DNA of 64,000 bases from Alphaproteobacteria bacterium (GCA_024742485.1 JANSYK010000003.1:124001-188000), one strand, 5' to 3'; positions 44,723-53,987 are shown, counted from the stretch's first letter. Translations and numbers: made by a program. Notes: a model not told the origin generated them from the letters alone.

Positions 44723-46516
44723 TCAGATGATCTCCAACCGGATCTCGGGTTTGGCTGACCGCAACGTATAGAGTGCAAATGTACTGCCGATTTGGGTATC
44801 GAGAATTTCAACATGTGACAGCCCGACCGGATTGAGACGGCGGCCATCATTGATGCGGACCTGAAAACAACAGGGATGTGTTGCGATGAGCGTTATGGCA
44901 TTGGCGCTGTAGTGCACTTGAACATCGTTTTCCAGGAATGATTTGACGATCGGCACCGCCTCCCTGGTTTCAAGAAAGGTCAGCCAGGGAAATGTCTTTC
45001 GGACAAAAGCGATGCCGCGCTCGAATTGGTGAAACAGGCCCGTTTGATGGCCGTCTTGATCAGCGCGCCAGGGCAGTGATTGGGCATTGCGCCAGTGTTC
45101 GTTGTCCGGAAAATTCTCGGGCGTCTCGTAAACATCGTCGGTGTGCAGGAAGTGGGTCCAGACACCCATCGTTCCGATTTGCGAGGCCAGCACGAACCGC
45201 GTCATGCCCGACAGGGCATAACCGGACGTTGCGCGCGGAAAGCAAAACAGATCCGGGTTCCAAGGCTCCGGTCCGAACTCACGGTTTTCCCCACGCTCAA
45301 AATCACCGCCGGAGTAGAATCCGCATATCGCATTCATCTCCGGGTAGACTTGGCTCAATGCCCGGGCACCGGCTTTGTCATATTGGTTGATTGGCGGAAC
45401 ATAGGTTGTAGGCAGGGGGCCAAGGCCGCTATCCGTCCATTGGACAGAGGAAACCTGCAATGCCTTGACCATCTTTCCGCTGGTTTCCCAGTGCTCAAGC
45501 AAGAGGGGGAAATGATTGTAGCCATGCAATCCCAATTCACCTTCATCTGCTGCCGCCTGGGCCGCTGCGACATTGAATGGTGAAACTTCTGCGGTGGAAG
45601 GACGGTGGCCGGTGGCATCAAATTCGAGCTCGCTCGGCTGCACATCATCATCATAGTCGAAGACGCAGAGCCACGTGTAGCGCAGTGCGTGTTTCCGCGC
45701 CAATGAAACCATGTCGCCAAACCAGATCTGATCGTAAAATTCCAGGTTGCTCATGTTCGGATATTCCCGCGAAATCGGCTCCAGCGTCTGCTCGAACATC
45801 TCCGGCGGATAATCGTCGATCTGAACTGTGGCAATGTTGGCGATCGGCAGAACGCTCACCGGCTGCACCGCCGCGATGGACTGGACGATCAGACCCCTTG
45901 ACGTTTTCTCTCCAAGAACGACGGTGTTCCAGTAGACAACGCGCCCCTCTCCGAAGCGGTTAAACCAGGCCAGCGGTCTTCCGCCTTCGGACGTTGCGAT
46001 GATTGTGGTTTCTGGAACCGGAATGAGATCGTAGGAGGTGTGTCCCGAAAGTTCATCGTGAGACAGTTGAAGTCCGCCAAATGCGGGAAAGAAATCCGTT
46101 GGAAAACAAAGACCCTCGGTTTCACCCGCCACCAGCTGCGGCCATTTGGAATAGGTTGGGACACCGAACAGATCCGCCAGGGCGACGGACCAGCCTCGAT
46201 ACGCGACGACCAGTCCTCCGCCAAGGGAAACAAACCGCCGAATACTGTCAATCTTGCGCTCATCCAGCCTGTGAAGGGCCTCTGTACAAAGTATCAGAGC
46301 GCTGAAATCGTCCAGATCGGGCCAAAGCGATGGCTCTGACAGATCAAAGCTCCGAAGGTCCATCCGGGCGTAGAAGAGGGATTTTGTGGCATTGTATCGG
46401 ATTGATCCGGAATAGGGATCAGCAGAATCGCAAATCATCAGAACGGCTTGCTTTTGACTCCCGTCCGATTCTGCGGTTGCATTCCGGTCCCACGGATTTG
46501 TTCGTCTGGCTTTCAT
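44723..46516 (-). CDS. DUF2194-like protein with polysaccharide-deacetylase-like motifs
   Basis: A 597-aa protein. The first 230 residues resemble a glutamine-amidotransferase-like fold (ALILCTEALHRLDERKI, SLGGGLVVAYRG). The second half has NodB-like metal motifs: VQIDDYPP (Asp-Asp) and LHGYNHFP (His-x3-His). I relate it to DUF2194, a family found with exopolysaccharide genes; this is from memory. No signal peptide is seen, unlike most deacetylases. The ATG at 46516 is chosen over an upstream TTG. It is divergent from the glycosyltransferase by 128 bp and convergent with the AroE-like gene. Confidence 0.7.
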   Translation of the reverse strand: MKARRTNPWDRNATAESDGSQKQAVLMICDSADPYSGSIRYNATKSLFYARMDLRSFDLSEPSLWPDLDDFSALILCTEALHRLDERKIDSIRRFVSLGGGLVVAYRGWSVALADLFGVPTYSKWPQLVAGETEGLCFPTDFFPAFGGLQLSHDELSGHTSYDLIPVPETTIIATSEGGRPLAWFNRFGEGRVVYWNTVVLGEKTSRGLIVQSIAAVQPVSVLPIANIATVQIDDYPPEMFEQTLEPISREYPNMSNLEFYDQIWFGDMVSLARKHALRYTWLCVFDYDDDVQPSELEFDATGHRPSTAEVSPFNVAAAQAAADEGELGLHGYNHFPLLLEHWETSGKMVKALQVSSVQWTDSGLGPLPTTYVPPINQYDKAGARALSQVYPEMNAICGFYSGGDFERGENREFGPEPWNPDLFCFPRATSGYALSGMTRFVLASQIGTMGVWTHFLHTDDVYETPENFPDNEHWRNAQSLPWRADQDGHQTGLFHQFERGIAFVRKTFPWLTFLETREAVPIVKSFLENDVQVHYSANAITLIATHPCCFQVRINDGRRLNPVGLSHVEILDTQIGSTFALYTLRSAKPEIRLEII

Positions 46517-46644
46517 GGTCGGTCCGGTTTCCGAAAGATCCCAAGGCTCCAATAGGCCATTTTTCGGCGCAAGAATACCGCCAATTGCACGACCGGACTT
46601 GGCACAATAGGAATAGATGTGTGATCAAAGGGTGGGGGAGTCTT

Positions 46645-47862
46645 ATGCAGGGGGGCGGTGACATAAAGGCAACGGAGAATGCGCCCGCGCAGAGCGGAAT
46701 GCCGCTCAGCCGGCCCCTGCGTGTACTGTTGTGCCCGGACCAGCCGGATTGGGCCTTCGACAACATTGCCGACAACGTCATTCGGTATGCACCGGAGCAA
46801 TTCGAGTTTTCGAAACGTTTCACCCGCAAACCGCCGGATCGGGACCTTGGGGCGATTATCGAATGTATTGCCAGTGAAAATATTGACGTTGTTCACTTCT
46901 TCTGGAGAGAGGATCTTTTCGAATTCCTCAGACCACCAAATCTACTGGCTGCTGCTGACCGCATCGGATTGGCACTCGGCGATATCATCGAAATCATAGG
47001 AACACGGGCCTACACCACATCCGTTTACGATCACCTTCACACCGCGCCGGAACGTGTGGCGGAACGAATTGATTCATTTCATCTGATCGATTCCTATTCC
47101 GTGTCCTCCATGAAGCTTCAACACATCTATTCGACCTTGTCCGAACTGCCGGATCCCGATGCGCTGATCACGGACGGCGTCGATCTGGAGTTCTTCTCGC
47201 CGCGCTTTGCCAGCGGGACTGCCCGGCATCCACCGGTCATCGGCTGGGTCGGCAACAGCAGCTGGGGCAAAAGCCAAAAGGGCGACCCCAAGGGTTTCTT
47301 CCGACTGTTCCAGCCGGCACTGGACATTCTGACCAGTCGGGGCGTGCAGGTGCGTTCGCAGGTCGCTGATCCACAGGTCCGTCTGATTCCATTCAGCGAG
47401 ATGCCGGCCTTCTATCAAGGCATCGATCTTTTGGCCTGCACATCGGCTGCCGAGGGTACGCCCAACCCGGTCCTGGAAGCGATGGCCTGCGGCGTCCCTA
47501 TCGTGTCCACCGATGTCGGGATTGTTCCGGACCTGTTCGGGCCACAGCAATCGGCACTGATTCAGAGGGAACCGGAGCCGGAGTCTTTTGCCGACGCATT
47601 GCAGATGCTCCTCGAAGATCGGCTCCTGTACAATGCCATTTCGCAAGAGAACACGGAAAGCATAAGATCGTGGTCCTGGAAGCAACGTGTCGAGCCCTGG
47701 TGGAATTTTTGGCGCGCGGCCTACCAAAAGGCACGGGATCCGAGGTTGGCCCGCCGACGGATGGTGGCGTTGGAAAGAAACTGCATCAGCCATGAGCAGG
47801 CTGTTGCGCGACATGACCGAGGTTGGCCTTTGAATTGGTTGTTGAATTTCTTCCCCAGGTGA
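46645..47862 (+). CDS. Glycosyltransferase family 4 (GT-B fold) protein
   Basis: A 405-aa retaining glycosyltransferase with the GT1/GT4 C-terminal domain. The donor motif EGTPNPVLEAMACGVPIVST (E-x7-E) is near residue 275. The N-terminal half is unusual and does not show a typical Gly-rich loop. The ATG at 46645 has GGGGGAG upstream; the ORF track begins 105 codons early. No export signal or membrane helix. Probably adds a sugar to a surface polysaccharide or lipid acceptor, working with the divergent deacetylase-like protein. Confidence 0.85.
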   Translation: MQGGGDIKATENAPAQSGMPLSRPLRVLLCPDQPDWAFDNIADNVIRYAPEQFEFSKRFTRKPPDRDLGAIIECIASENIDVVHFFWREDLFEFLRPPNLLAAADRIGLALGDIIEIIGTRAYTTSVYDHLHTAPERVAERIDSFHLIDSYSVSSMKLQHIYSTLSELPDPDALITDGVDLEFFSPRFASGTARHPPVIGWVGNSSWGKSQKGDPKGFFRLFQPALDILTSRGVQVRSQVADPQVRLIPFSEMPAFYQGIDLLACTSAAEGTPNPVLEAMACGVPIVSTDVGIVPDLFGPQQSALIQREPEPESFADALQMLLEDRLLYNAISQENTESIRSWSWKQRVEPWWNFWRAAYQKARDPRLARRRMVALERNCISHEQAVARHDRGWPLNWLLNFFPR

Positions 47863-47949
47863 TTTTTCAGTGGACACTCGTGGTATCACGATAGATGTCA
47901 GCTTGAGATATTGCGCGTCCCACTGTATGAATACTGCGGGAGAGTGGTT

Positions 47950-49356
47950 ATGCGTTCAGTTAGTAGTGTTGATTTCGCCCGATTTTTTCAGTGTACTGAA
48001 TTCGGGCGATCGTTTCTTGTCGGTATGGATTCATCCGCGTCCGGTGCGGTCAGTTTATCGGTCCACGCGTCTCGTGTGTCGATGACACGCAAGCAGTCCC
48101 GATACCTGTCCAGAATTTTACGACAAAAGCATCAGGTTAAAACGTGCCGCGTCAAGCGGTACGGTGTGAGAACGCTTGAACGGGCGCGAAGCCTCGAAAC
48201 CTTCATGGCGCCATACCGGCATGACAACATCCTGTATGATCCGACCGGGGTGTTTGAACGGGCATCAAAGCTCCTGCGGATTGCCGGTGAAATCAGGGCC
48301 GAGTTGAACGGTGCAGTCGACAAACTGCTTTGGCAGGGCGACAAAGGTGCCTTGATCGTGGTCCTCAACCAAGGCAATGCCAGCGATGAGGGACGATTTG
48401 GCGATGCTTCGCCGATCACGATTGAAACATCCATTCGTGCGATCCTGAGCGATGTCTGCGATCAAAAGTCATCGGACTTCATACGCGCCGTGCGGGTCGG
48501 TTATTCTGTTCCCAATGTCGCTGCAACGCCAATTGATCAACAGTCCCTGACGTCGCAAGACGGTGTTCTGGAATGGCTCAAGAGCAAAACCGGAACATCC
48601 GCCCTGGCTGCTCTGATCGGCGTTGGCGCCGTCGCCACAGCGCCGGCACAGGATACAACACCGGGTCGGGCCGTATCAGGCGTGAATGGAGAATGGGGCC
48701 TGATTGGAGGAAGTCTGAACGGCGATACGGCGTTCATGACGGAAGGTGCTCTGACATTCCCGATCAGCCATCAGTTTGGCGCCCGGCTCGACGGAACGTT
48801 GGGTGCCCGGGATGGTCATTTCCTGGGTGGTGCGGCCGCTCACTTTTTCTGGCGTGATCCCGACAAGGGATTGCTGGGTGTCGCCGGCGGGTTTGCAAAC
48901 GCAGATACCAACAGTGCGACGGCCGGATCGTCGGACGTGGGGGCGTTCGTCGGGGAGGGGGAACTGTATCTTGAGAACCTGACGGTCTCCGGCCTTGCCG
49001 GATATCAGTTCTCGGATGGCGCCGGCAATGACGGCTTTTTGGGCCGTTTGGATTTTGAGTGGTACGCCACTGATGATCTGCTTTTGACAGCAGGAGCCGA
49101 GACAAATCCGGTGCACGATCTTCTGGGGCGCGTCGGCGTGGAATACCGGCCCGGATTTGATGCCTTGCCGGGATTGTCCTTTTTTGCCGACGGGGCGTTT
49201 GGCGAAAACGATTTCTACCGCGCCTATGGTGGAATTCGCCTCTATTTCGGCAGTTCGACGACCCTCAAGGACAGGCACCGTCGCGATACGTTCCGCTCTC
49301 ATCTGTTCTCAACCCGCCTGACGGATTCGGTACCGAGCGTCGCTTACGGCGACTGA
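47950..49356 (+). CDS. Beta-barrel outer-membrane-like protein with a long N-terminal extension
   Basis: A 468-aa protein in two parts. Residues 1-200 are basic and mixed alpha/beta with no recognisable domain. A signal-peptide-like stretch (SALAALIGVGAVATAPAQ) occurs at about 205-222. After it, repeated amphipathic strands of Gly and aromatic residues (GEWGLIGG, GLLGVAGGFAN, GGIRLYFG) look like an outer-membrane beta-barrel. There is no start codon just before the internal signal in this frame, so the extension is part of the ORF as read. The ATG at 47950 has GGGAGAG upstream. A fusion, a regulated re-start or a relic are all possible. Confidence 0.75.
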   Translation: MRSVSSVDFARFFQCTEFGRSFLVGMDSSASGAVSLSVHASRVSMTRKQSRYLSRILRQKHQVKTCRVKRYGVRTLERARSLETFMAPYRHDNILYDPTGVFERASKLLRIAGEIRAELNGAVDKLLWQGDKGALIVVLNQGNASDEGRFGDASPITIETSIRAILSDVCDQKSSDFIRAVRVGYSVPNVAATPIDQQSLTSQDGVLEWLKSKTGTSALAALIGVGAVATAPAQDTTPGRAVSGVNGEWGLIGGSLNGDTAFMTEGALTFPISHQFGARLDGTLGARDGHFLGGAAAHFFWRDPDKGLLGVAGGFANADTNSATAGSSDVGAFVGEGELYLENLTVSGLAGYQFSDGAGNDGFLGRLDFEWYATDDLLLTAGAETNPVHDLLGRVGVEYRPGFDALPGLSFFADGAFGENDFYRAYGGIRLYFGSSTTLKDRHRRDTFRSHLFSTRLTDSVPSVAYGD

Positions 49357-49528
49357 TTATCAAGCGGTCCAATCGCCGAACTGCGATACGTCCTGTTGCA
49401 ATCTTGCTTCAGGCCCGTTGGTTCTGGCGTCTCTGTGCGATGGCGTGTGGTGAATCTGAAGGTGAACGATCACTGCATCCAACGTGAATCAGGTTCTCCG
49501 TTCATTTTTGCAACCTTTTGTAAATAAA

Positions 49529-49550
49529 TCATTTTTCGCTGAAAAAATGA
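49529..49550. terminator. AT-rich hairpin downstream of the beta-barrel gene
   Basis: TCATTTTT and AAAAATGA form an 8-bp stem with a 6-nt loop, 173 bp after the beta-barrel stop. It could terminate or be part of the ArsR promoter region. The rest of the 284-bp gap holds the ArsR palindrome and nothing else recognised. Confidence 0.25.
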
Positions 49551-49586
49551 GCAAACCTCGAAAATCTGACGGCCACTCTGCATTGC

Positions 49587-49626
49587 ATATTTTGATACTC
49601 AGGTATTGACCTGAGTATCAAAATAT
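49587..49626. promoter_or_regulatory. Perfect 40-bp palindrome (ArsR-family operator) at the arsR-type promoter
   Basis: Two perfect 18-bp arms (left arm ATATTTTGATACTCAGGT) with a 4-bp ATTG spacer end 14 bp before the ATG. The palindrome overlaps a TTGACC -35-like element. A third copy of its half-site, CTGAGTATCAA (49645-49655), lies inside the first codons. Strong candidate for autoregulation. Confidence 0.8.
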
Positions 49627-49640
49627 GAATATTCAGGCGA

Positions 49641-49988
49641 ATGGCTGAGTATCAACAAAAACTTGATCGGGTGTTTCATGCCCTTTCAGATCCGACCCGC
49701 CGGGCGGTCATCCAGCAACTGGGTTCCGGCCCGGCTTCGGTGAGTGCGTTGGCGGATCCACACAAGATGGCATTCCAGTCCTTCTCCCAGCACCTCAAGG
49801 TCCTGGAGGACAGTGGGCTGGTGATCAGTGAAAAAGAGGGGCGCGTACGCACCTGCAAGATCGCCGGCGATGCACTTGTAAATGCTCAGGAATGGATCGC
49901 CGCTCAGCGACGGCGGTGGAACGAACAGTTCGACCTGCTGGATATTTATCTGAGCGAGTTGCAAGAAAAGGATGTCGACGATGAGTGA
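49641..49988 (+). CDS. ArsR family transcriptional regulator
   Basis: A 115-aa winged-helix protein: LSDPTRRAVIQQLGSG then MAFQSFSQHLKVLEDSGLV, which is the ArsR recognition region. There is no obvious Cys metal site; such SRPBCC-paired members usually do not sense metals. Starts at ATG 49641 just after a perfect 40-bp palindrome and overlaps the SRPBCC gene by 8 bp. A repressor of this two-gene operon is the simplest reading. Confidence 0.92.
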   Translation: MAEYQQKLDRVFHALSDPTRRAVIQQLGSGPASVSALADPHKMAFQSFSQHLKVLEDSGLVISEKEGRVRTCKIAGDALVNAQEWIAAQRRRWNEQFDLLDIYLSELQEKDVDDE

Positions 49989-50448
49989 AGAAAAGCCGGC
50001 TCTCACAATCACGCGCCTGTTTCGTGCTCCAAGGCATCTGCTGTTTCGGATGTGGTCCGACTCCAGGCACATGAAAAACTGGGGCTGCCCGGTCGGTTTC
50101 ACCGTGGTCCATTCGACCATCGATTTTCGTGTTGGCGGGAAATGGAGCTCATGCATGCGCGCGCCGGATGGCACGGAGTATCGATTGCTTGGAGAATATC
50201 TTGAGATCGTGCCCGACGAGAGGATCGTCAACACCAGTGCCTGGCTGAATGATGATGGTGATCCGGTTCAGGAGACGATCATCACGCTCAAATTCCGCAG
50301 CGTTGGAAACGATACCGAACTAACCCTCCACCAAACCCCGTTCGAAACGCCCGGTTCACGGGATTCGCATCAAGAAGGTTGGATGGAATCGCTCACAAAT
50401 CTGTCCAACTATCTCGACACGATGGGTGCGCCCGAAGCAGCCCGGTAA
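49981..50448 (+). CDS. SRPBCC/AHSA1 domain protein
   Basis: A 155-aa helix-grip (START-like) protein of the AHSA1 family: LTITRLFRAPRHLLFRMWSD at the N-terminus and a C-terminal HQEGWMESLTNLSNYL, both typical. ATG at 49981 overlaps the ArsR stop. Such proteins bind hydrophobic ligands in a cavity; ligand unknown. The ArsR/SRPBCC pair is a recurrent bacterial module. Confidence 0.9.
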   Translation: MSEEKPALTITRLFRAPRHLLFRMWSDSRHMKNWGCPVGFTVVHSTIDFRVGGKWSSCMRAPDGTEYRLLGEYLEIVPDERIVNTSAWLNDDGDPVQETIITLKFRSVGNDTELTLHQTPFETPGSRDSHQEGWMESLTNLSNYLDTMGAPEAAR

Positions 50449-50487
50449 CGTGTGATCATGGCTGGTTGCTTCGAGATACGGCCCGAT

Positions 50488-51501
50488 CTAGCACCAGCTT
50501 TCCACTCTCGCCAATGTGCCAGGGTTAACAGCAACCCCCTCCCGATCAGCGCGTAGACGCGCGGCCTTGCGGCCGTCGCCCGGAACACGAACGCCGGGTT
50601 GGTCGCGCATGGCTTCGACCAGTGCCGTCAGGCGTTCGGAAAACAGGTCGCCGGACGTAACGTCGGGATTGATGGCCATGAAGAACTGGCCGGTCCTGGG
50701 GGGCCCGCCCTTGGTGCCCGAAAAGGGACTGGCATGAATTCCCAGCGTCGCGCCGGTCATCGCTGCCGCCATGATCTCCACCAATAGTGCCACGCCGACA
50801 CCCTTGTATCCTCCGGTCGGTGCCATTGATCCTTTCAGCGCAATGTCCGGGTCGGTTGTCGGACTGCCGACCGGGTCGAGCGCCCATTCAGGAGGAATTG
50901 GCAGTCCCTCGCGTGCATGTTTCATGATTTCGCTCTTGGCAACGACGCTGGCGCTCTGGTCGATCAGCACTGCGGCATTGCCATTCTCGTCCGGGGCCGC
51001 GATGGAAAATGGATTGGTTCCAACCACCGGCCTCCGCCCCCCCACTGGTGCAATCGATGCCGGTGCATTGGTAAAGCCGATTGCCAGAAGCCGATCATTG
51101 GCGAGTTGTTCGGTGTGATAGCCGAGCACGCCGCAATTGTAGGAATTCTTGACGGCCAGAACGGCAACGCCCTGCTGGCGGGCGGTTTCTTTGAGGGTCT
51201 GAAAGCCGAGCGCGATGGCCGGGTGTGCGAAACCTGTCGCAGCATCTGCGGCGATAACGGACGGGGCGGGGCGTGTGATCCGGGGTTGTGCAGTTCCGTC
51301 AACTTTGCCACAGCGCACGTGTTCGCAATAAATTGGAATGTAGGCGAGGCCATGACTCGCGATGCCGTCTGCCTCGGTCCACGCAGTGGCATGGGCAAGT
51401 GGCCGGGCATTTTCATCTGATGTACCCGCCGCGGTGAGTGCCCGAAAGGCCAGGTCTTCAATCTCGGCCAGCGTCATGGTTACAGCATCTGTCATGATCA
51501 T
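50488..51501 (-). CDS. Ldh family (malate/L-lactate/2-keto or imino acid) dehydrogenase
   Basis: A 337-aa enzyme of the Ldh_2 superfamily, with the N-terminal AGTSDENARPLAHATAWTEADGIASHGL segment holding the catalytic His, the PVGGRRPVVGTNPFSIAAP cofactor loop and the TGGYKGVGVALLVEI motif. Members reduce 2-keto acids or cyclic imino acids (piperideine- or pyrroline-carboxylate) with NAD(P)H. It is the last gene of the LysR-linked operon starting at 58392. Substrate not resolved. Start at 51501 or 51495. Confidence 0.9.
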   Translation of the reverse strand: MIMTDAVTMTLAEIEDLAFRALTAAGTSDENARPLAHATAWTEADGIASHGLAYIPIYCEHVRCGKVDGTAQPRITRPAPSVIAADAATGFAHPAIALGFQTLKETARQQGVAVLAVKNSYNCGVLGYHTEQLANDRLLAIGFTNAPASIAPVGGRRPVVGTNPFSIAAPDENGNAAVLIDQSASVVAKSEIMKHAREGLPIPPEWALDPVGSPTTDPDIALKGSMAPTGGYKGVGVALLVEIMAAAMTGATLGIHASPFSGTKGGPPRTGQFFMAINPDVTSGDLFSERLTALVEAMRDQPGVRVPGDGRKAARLRADREGVAVNPGTLARVESWC

Positions 51502-51507
51502 CTTTTC

Positions 51508-52155
51508 CTAGTCATTGTCGGACAATTCCGTACCGGCCCCCGCAACCCTGGAAGCTTCGGTAGCCGGAGCAAACGTCCGCATCGCGAGAATGTTGAGGCC
51601 TTCCCAAACATCGGAATTGACAGCCAGCACCGATCGCTTTTTCCGAGGATGCCTGAGATCGCTGGCGGTCTGTCTGCAGCGGACGGATTGCGCAATATCC
51701 GGGTTAAGACTGGTCTCGTCATCGGCATAGCTGAGGGTTTCGGCATCCATCAGCAAGACCACATCATCCCAGGCCAATTCAAAGGCTGATCCGGACAGTT
51801 TTGCCGCCGCGGCCAGGTAGGGCGCCAGCAGCAGGGGTTGCAAGGTCGGCCCAAGACGTATTGTTCGTCCGTCGGCCAATTCCGGTGCCTGGTCGCACAG
51901 GGTCGAACCGGTCACAAGCGGGCAGAGCGGGCCCGCTGGTGCCTGCCAGACCCCGGTGATGGAAACGGGTGCGCGCTCGCTTGGCGGTCGACCGTCGGTC
52001 TTCTGGAGGACTGAAAATAGCAGGTCAGGTCCCGGAAGATTTTGTGCGGACAACCAGCGTGCGGCTTTTCCGGCCTCTTCCGCCAGTCCCCAAGACAGTC
52101 CAGCGCCACGCGCCGCGCGTTTTCCCATGGCTTCGATTTCATTCAGGGAGAACAT
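51508..52155 (-). CDS. DUF3726 family protein
   Basis: A 215-aa cytoplasmic protein starting MFSLNEIEAMGKRAARGAGLSWGLAEEAGK, which I recognise as DUF3726. A TTG two codons upstream (52161) overlaps the preceding stop and is an alternative start. It lies between the unknown 566-aa protein and the Ldh-type dehydrogenase. Function unknown; a role as a partner or assembly factor for the pathway is only a guess. Confidence 0.75.
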   Translation of the reverse strand: MFSLNEIEAMGKRAARGAGLSWGLAEEAGKAARWLSAQNLPGPDLLFSVLQKTDGRPPSERAPVSITGVWQAPAGPLCPLVTGSTLCDQAPELADGRTIRLGPTLQPLLLAPYLAAAAKLSGSAFELAWDDVVLLMDAETLSYADDETSLNPDIAQSVRCRQTASDLRHPRKKRSVLAVNSDVWEGLNILAMRTFAPATEASRVAGAGTELSDND

Positions 52156-52157
52156 CG

Positions 52158-53858
52158 TCAAATAGCTCGATCCAGTGGGGAATACGACCAGTCGTCCGCA
52201 TGGCCCGATGCCAATTCGTCCGGGAAGGGCGCGCCGCGGAACATATTGATGCGAACCCAGCGGTCCGACCGCGGATCGAAATGGGTTGCGCCGAAGAAGG
52301 CAAGTTTGCAGCGCAGCAGATCGATCGGCAGCATGGCCGAGGAAATCGTATTGTCTCGTATCTCCGCATATGGATATCGTGCTGCGATCTGTGCGCGCCG
52401 CGCCACATGTCGGTGGTCCGGATGGCGCAACAAAAAGGCTGCGACCGTGTGTTCACCCTTCCAGTCGGTAAGGCACCGATACATGGCTGCAGCATCACGG
52501 CCCGGCGCAAGGGGTTGCTCGTAGGGTTCCACTGGCTCTTCGAAACGTTCGCCCAGCCTGGGCTCGAGCTTTTCCTGAGACACGTACCAGACGCGCGCAA
52601 TGCAGTCGTTTTGGGTCCAGTCGATTTCCAGCGCCCAGCCATAAATATCCTCGACAATGGCCTTGAGGCGGTCAAGGGACATCGCACCATCGATCACGAA
52701 GGCCTCGCTTTCATCCGCGGCCATTGAATCGGTCAGGTCGTCCACGAGCGACCCATAGGGTTCAAGCATCAGGGAAACGAGCTGTTCCTGCCCCTCCAGC
52801 GACAGCCGGTCTTCCGCCCACCCATGGAGCCGGTTCCATGGGGTATCGAGAAAAAGCGCACCATCTGCAACATGCGCCCCGAGGGTTTGAAGGTCGCTCT
52901 TCAACCGTGCAAGTTTGTCGATCTGAAGGGGATGCTCTGAACGCCATTCCCGTGCATTGATGAGGGCGCGGTCCAGCATCCGCCGAAAAACCTTCCTTTC
53001 GTCCGGTGTCGCGCTTGGCAGGGATCTGACTCGCGCAAGACCAGTCTCGCGAGCGGCAATCCAATTGTTCAAAAGCACGGGATGATTGACGATAAAGGGC
53101 GCCAGACCAAGCCCAGTCGAGTTGCCGACACCGAAGCGGCGCCGCAGTGTCGGATCGAGTGTGACGGCGGTTTTCGGAGCGCGTGCTTTCGCCAGATGCT
53201 CAACCAGATCCATCACAAATGCACGTGTCAGAAACACGGACAGCATTTCTGCCTGAAACGGAGCGTTGAGTTCCTGCCGGTTGCTCAGAGTCTCCCGATC
53301 AGCCGCACCGAACTTGCCTGATCCGTACACTGCGGTTGTGCGCATCAGATAACCGACCGCTTCAACCCGGTCCGCATCAGGCTGTTGGCCCGCCGCAAGG
53401 CAGTCGACCACATATTCGAACAGGCGTACGGAGCGGTTGGCGCGGGACAGGCTGATTTCGCTGTTGCTGATCCGTCCCGCCTCCTGTTTGGGAACGTTAA
53501 GCGACAATCGTGCGATGTCGTTCTTGTCGGGAACCCCGTCGAACAGGGTGAATGTTGCGTCCCAGGCATGCGCAATCACGCGGTCGGACCGCAATTCCGG
53601 TGGTAAATCATGTCCAAAACAAATCAGGCTGTAGGTTCGTTCCGGCCCCTTTGCTGTATAAACCGCGACGCCGACACCCTTTTCATCAATTTCAAAGATC
53701 GGTCGCTGAAAGGCCCAATTGTCTCTTTTTAACCGGCGCAACAGGGTGCGCATGAATGAGAGACGACATTGGTGAAATGAACCAAGCCGTTCAAGCTGCA
53801 TGACAGTATCGGCCGGTCGCAGTGGAACATTGACTGTCTGTTCTTGGGGCAAAGTCAC
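52158..53858 (-). CDS. Unknown 566-aa protein in BCCT/dehydrogenase operon
   Basis: Not recognised. A 566-aa soluble protein with no signal peptide or membrane helix. It is rich in acidic and aromatic residues with conserved-looking stretches such as YGSGKFGAADRETL near 175, RRFGVGNSTGLGLAPFIVNHP near 240 and YPYAEIRDNTISSAMLP near 500. It starts with GTG as read, without a good ribosome site; an ATG 19 codons in is possible. It is followed without gap by DUF3726, suggesting the two act together. Context points to the uptake or breakdown of a small nitrogen compound. Confidence 0.7.
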   Translation of the reverse strand: MTLPQEQTVNVPLRPADTVMQLERLGSFHQCRLSFMRTLLRRLKRDNWAFQRPIFEIDEKGVGVAVYTAKGPERTYSLICFGHDLPPELRSDRVIAHAWDATFTLFDGVPDKNDIARLSLNVPKQEAGRISNSEISLSRANRSVRLFEYVVDCLAAGQQPDADRVEAVGYLMRTTAVYGSGKFGAADRETLSNRQELNAPFQAEMLSVFLTRAFVMDLVEHLAKARAPKTAVTLDPTLRRRFGVGNSTGLGLAPFIVNHPVLLNNWIAARETGLARVRSLPSATPDERKVFRRMLDRALINAREWRSEHPLQIDKLARLKSDLQTLGAHVADGALFLDTPWNRLHGWAEDRLSLEGQEQLVSLMLEPYGSLVDDLTDSMAADESEAFVIDGAMSLDRLKAIVEDIYGWALEIDWTQNDCIARVWYVSQEKLEPRLGERFEEPVEPYEQPLAPGRDAAAMYRCLTDWKGEHTVAAFLLRHPDHRHVARRAQIAARYPYAEIRDNTISSAMLPIDLLRCKLAFFGATHFDPRSDRWVRINMFRGAPFPDELASGHADDWSYSPLDRAI

Positions 53859-53958
53859 CTGAAATCATCCATCCTGCTAAAGCGGGTCTTCGGTCAGACC
53901 AGTTCACTGATTGCTCAGGAGATTGGCCGTTGGTGCTATCGGCCCGGTCTGGGGGCGG

Positions 53959-53987
53959 CCACCCCGTCGGTTGACCCGTCGGGGTGG
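53959..53987 (-). terminator. Hairpin downstream of the BCCT gene
   Basis: CCACCCCG pairs with CGGGGTGG (8 bp, extended by 3 bp past one mismatch) 11 bp beyond the BCCT stop on the minus strand. There is no T-tract. It may attenuate read-through into the 566-aa gene. Confidence 0.4.
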
